Assembly: GCF_000495795.1 (NCBI RefSeq)
Contig: NZ_AWGD01000013.1
Span: 1 to 54,162, forward strand
Direction: 5' to 3'
DNA length: 54,162 nucleotides
Origin: Asticcacaulis sp. AC460
GTDB taxonomy: Bacteria > Pseudomonadota > Alphaproteobacteria > Caulobacterales > Caulobacteraceae
Part shown: positions 52,568 to 54,162 of the stretch, piece after piece
Layout: the number at the start of each line of letters is the position of its first letter
How positions within the stretch are numbered: the stretch's first letter is position 1
The notes under the pieces: model-generated
Told to the model about the DNA's origin: nothing
The model's input: the letters and a program-made list of their open reading frames with translations, nothing else
Databases searched by the model: none
Made by a program: the position numbers and the translations under genes

Positions 52568-53917
52568 ATGTCAGGCTTTCCGGCAGATTTTTTATGGGGG
52601 TGCGCCACCGCGGCCTACCAGATCGAAGGGGCACCCAAGGCCGACGGCAAGGGCCCCAGCATCTGGGATCGGTTTGTCCATACCCCCGGCCATCTGCCCG
52701 AAGGCGAGACCGGCGATGTCGCCTGCGATCATTATCACCGCTTCCGCGAGGATATCGCGCTGATGAAGCGGCTGGGCATGCAGGCCTATCGTTTCAGCCT
52801 GTCGTGGGCGCGGATCTTGCCGCAGGGCACAGGTGCGGTGAATGCGGCGGGGGTGGCGTTTTACTCCAACCTGATCGACGCGCTTCTGGCCAACGGTATT
52901 GAACCGATGGTGACGCTGTTTCACTGGGACCTGCCGGCGGCGCTGGACGATCGCGGGGGGTGGCTGAACCGTGAGTCGGCGGACTGGTTTGCCGAGTATG
53001 CCCGGGTGGCGTTCGAAGCCTTCGACGGCCGGGTGAAGAAGTGGGTCACGATCAACGAACCCTGGGTGGTCAGCGACGGCGGCTATCTGCATGGGACGAT
53101 CGCGCCGGGGCATAAGAACCGGTTCGAGGCGCCGATCGCTTCGCACAACCTGATGCGGGCGCACGGCGCGGCGGTGAAGGCTTATCGCGAGGTCGGCCAG
53201 CACGAGATCGGGCTGGTGGTCAATATCGAGCCGAAATATGCCGCGTCGAACGCCAATGCCGATGTGGCGGCGACCCGACGGGCGGCGGCCTATATGAACG
53301 AGCAGTATCTCGACCCAGCGTTGTTAGGGTCCTATCCGCCGGAGCTGCGCGAAGTGTTCAACGGCGCCTGGCCGGAGTGGGATCGCGGCGATTTCGAGCT
53401 GATCCGCCAGCCGGTCGATTTCATCGGGGTCAACTACTATACGCGGTCGGTCACACGGCATGACGACGATGCCTGGTTTCTGAAGGCCGCCGCCGTGCGG
53501 CAACCGCTGGCCACCTATACCGAGACGAAGTGGGAGGTCTATCCGCAGGGTTTGACCGACACGCTGTTGTGGGTGCGTGAGCGTTACGGCGATGTGCCAT
53601 TGTACATCACAGAGAATGGGGCGGCGTTTTTCGATCCTCCGGTGGCGGAGGACGGCCGGGTGCGCGATCCGCTGCGGACGGATTATCTGAAGAAGCATTT
53701 GTTGGCGGTGCGTGAGGCCATTGCGGCCGGCGTCGATATCCGCGGCTACCTGGTGTGGTCGTTCATGGACAATCTGGAATGGACCCTGGGCTACGCCAAG
53801 CGCTTCGGCATCGTCCACGTCAATTTCGACTCTTTGGAACGCACACCCAAGGACAGCGCCCATTGGTATTCGCGCGTGATCGCCAGCCACGGGGAGAGTC
53901 TGAGCGAGCGCTTATGA
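52568..53917 (+). CDS. GH1 beta-glucosidase
   Basis: ATG 52568 gives 449 residues; the upstream TTG at 52553 is an alternative. No signal peptide is seen, so the enzyme is cytoplasmic and acts on imported oligosaccharides. GH1 hallmarks are FPADFLWGCATAAYQIEGAPKADGKGPSIWD, the acid/base Glu164 in WVTINEPW, the NYYTR loop, and the nucleophile Glu349 in LYITENGAAF, followed by VDIRGYLVWSFMDNLEW. It hydrolyses beta-glucosides such as cellobiose or sophorose. It is divergent from lacI across three operators and ends before a strong terminator, so it is a single-gene transcript. Confidence 0.96.
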   Translation: MSGFPADFLWGCATAAYQIEGAPKADGKGPSIWDRFVHTPGHLPEGETGDVACDHYHRFREDIALMKRLGMQAYRFSLSWARILPQGTGAVNAAGVAFYSNLIDALLANGIEPMVTLFHWDLPAALDDRGGWLNRESADWFAEYARVAFEAFDGRVKKWVTINEPWVVSDGGYLHGTIAPGHKNRFEAPIASHNLMRAHGAAVKAYREVGQHEIGLVVNIEPKYAASNANADVAATRRAAAYMNEQYLDPALLGSYPPELREVFNGAWPEWDRGDFELIRQPVDFIGVNYYTRSVTRHDDDAWFLKAAAVRQPLATYTETKWEVYPQGLTDTLLWVRERYGDVPLYITENGAAFFDPPVAEDGRVRDPLRTDYLKKHLLAVREAIAAGVDIRGYLVWSFMDNLEWTLGYAKRFGIVHVNFDSLERTPKDSAHWYSRVIASHGESLSERL

Positions 53918-53962
53918 GCTTCAGGACGGCCGGTTTCTCCCTAACGGCCTGTTCTGCCCGGA

Positions 53963-54002
53963 GCCCCGCCAGGTTTCCCCGGACCTGGCGGGGCCTTTTT
54001 TT
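53963..54002 (+). terminator. Intrinsic terminator after GH1
   Basis: A perfect 12-bp stem GCCCCGCCAGGT (53963-53974) pairs with 53983-53994 and is followed by a run of seven T residues (53996-54002). Confidence 0.95.
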
Positions 54003-54059
54003 GGATGCTTGTCCGGAAAAGCCAGTAGAATCAAACGCCAGAAAGAAACGGAATTCGGG

Positions 54060-54162
54060 ATGGCCGATCTCCCGCGCGAAGCGCCTCAATCTGTTGATGG
54101 TTCGAGTGACGCACGAGCGTATCTTCACCCGGAATTCCGTGCCGCCGCCAAAGGCGGCGCTT
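54060..54162 (+). CDS. Start of a possible gene cut by the window end
   Basis: ATG 54060 opens a frame (ADLPREAPQSVDGSSDARAY, LHPEFRAAAKGGA) that stays open to the end of the window. Codon positions look coding (GC-rich third bases). No strong ribosome site is visible in the ACGGAATTCGGG leader. Only 34 residues are available, so no function can be proposed. A minus-strand frame overlaps this stretch but runs through the GH1 terminator. Confidence 0.4.
   Translation, partial: MADLPREAPQSVDGSSDARAYLHPEFRAAAKGGA

Overview
The window looks like a chromosomal piece of a free-living, glycan-degrading alphaproteobacterium of the Caulobacterales, most like Asticcacaulis or Caulobacter. This is judged from gene content, not from a database search. 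The pointers are FixL-FixJ-FixT-FixK next to a cbb3 oxidase cluster, large TonB-dependent receptors (TBDRs) beside glycosidases, a tryptophan-halogenase-like protein beside a TBDR, and GC-rich coding sequence. Most genes sit in tight operons with ATGA stop/start overlaps.

Region 1 (1-13.7 kb) is an alpha-galactoside utilisation locus. It holds an EamA-type permease, a GH36-like alpha-galactosidase, a DeoR-family regulator, a spherulin-4/GH135-like glycosidase, a flavin-dependent halogenase-like protein, a 1120-residue TBDR, a GH27 alpha-galactosidase and an amidohydrolase. A TTTCGTTT/AAACGAAA motif recurs in front of the regulator, the TBDR, GH27 and the amidohydrolase, and also beside GH36. 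It is a good candidate for the DeoR operator.

Region 2 (13.7-27 kb) is the micro-oxic respiration island. On the plus strand are fixL, fixJ, a fixT-like receiver and fixK. On the minus strand are a TauE/SafE-like membrane protein, ccoNOQP, ccoG-H-S-I and hemN. Four FixK/FNR boxes (TTGAY-N4-RTCAA) stand before the SafE-like gene, ccoG, hemN and the fixT-like gene. In two cases (ccoG and fixT-like) the box is centred exactly 41.5 bases before the A of the start codon with a TAAACT element between, which predicts leaderless mRNAs.

Region 3 (27-33.4 kb) has an S9 peptidase gene broken by one in-frame amber codon, then a sugar-acid unit: an unassigned secreted 609-residue protein, an ACS-family MFS transporter and 5-dehydro-4-deoxyglucarate dehydratase. 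Region 4 (33.4-36.3 kb) holds small, accessory-looking genes around a tRNA-Arg(CCG).

Region 5 (36.3-43.4 kb) is a five-gene operon: GH144/glucoamylase-type lipoprotein, ABC binding protein, two permeases and a GH3 beta-glucosidase. Its promoter carries the LacI-type operator TGTAAGCGTTTACA, which recurs three times between lacI and a GH1 beta-glucosidase at 52.4 kb. Region 7 (46.6-54 kb) holds a CE1-like esterase, a small unknown gene, a carboxypeptidase-regulatory-domain TBDR, lacI and GH1. Regions 5 and 7 therefore look like one split beta-glucan regulon, possibly for beta-1,2-glucan.

Region 6 (43.4-46.6 kb) lies between them. It is an AT-richer accessory patch with palindromic repeats, decayed toxin-antitoxin modules, an intact HTH antitoxin-like gene, a 58-residue two-helix membrane protein and an HNH-type protein with an unrecognised C-terminal half.
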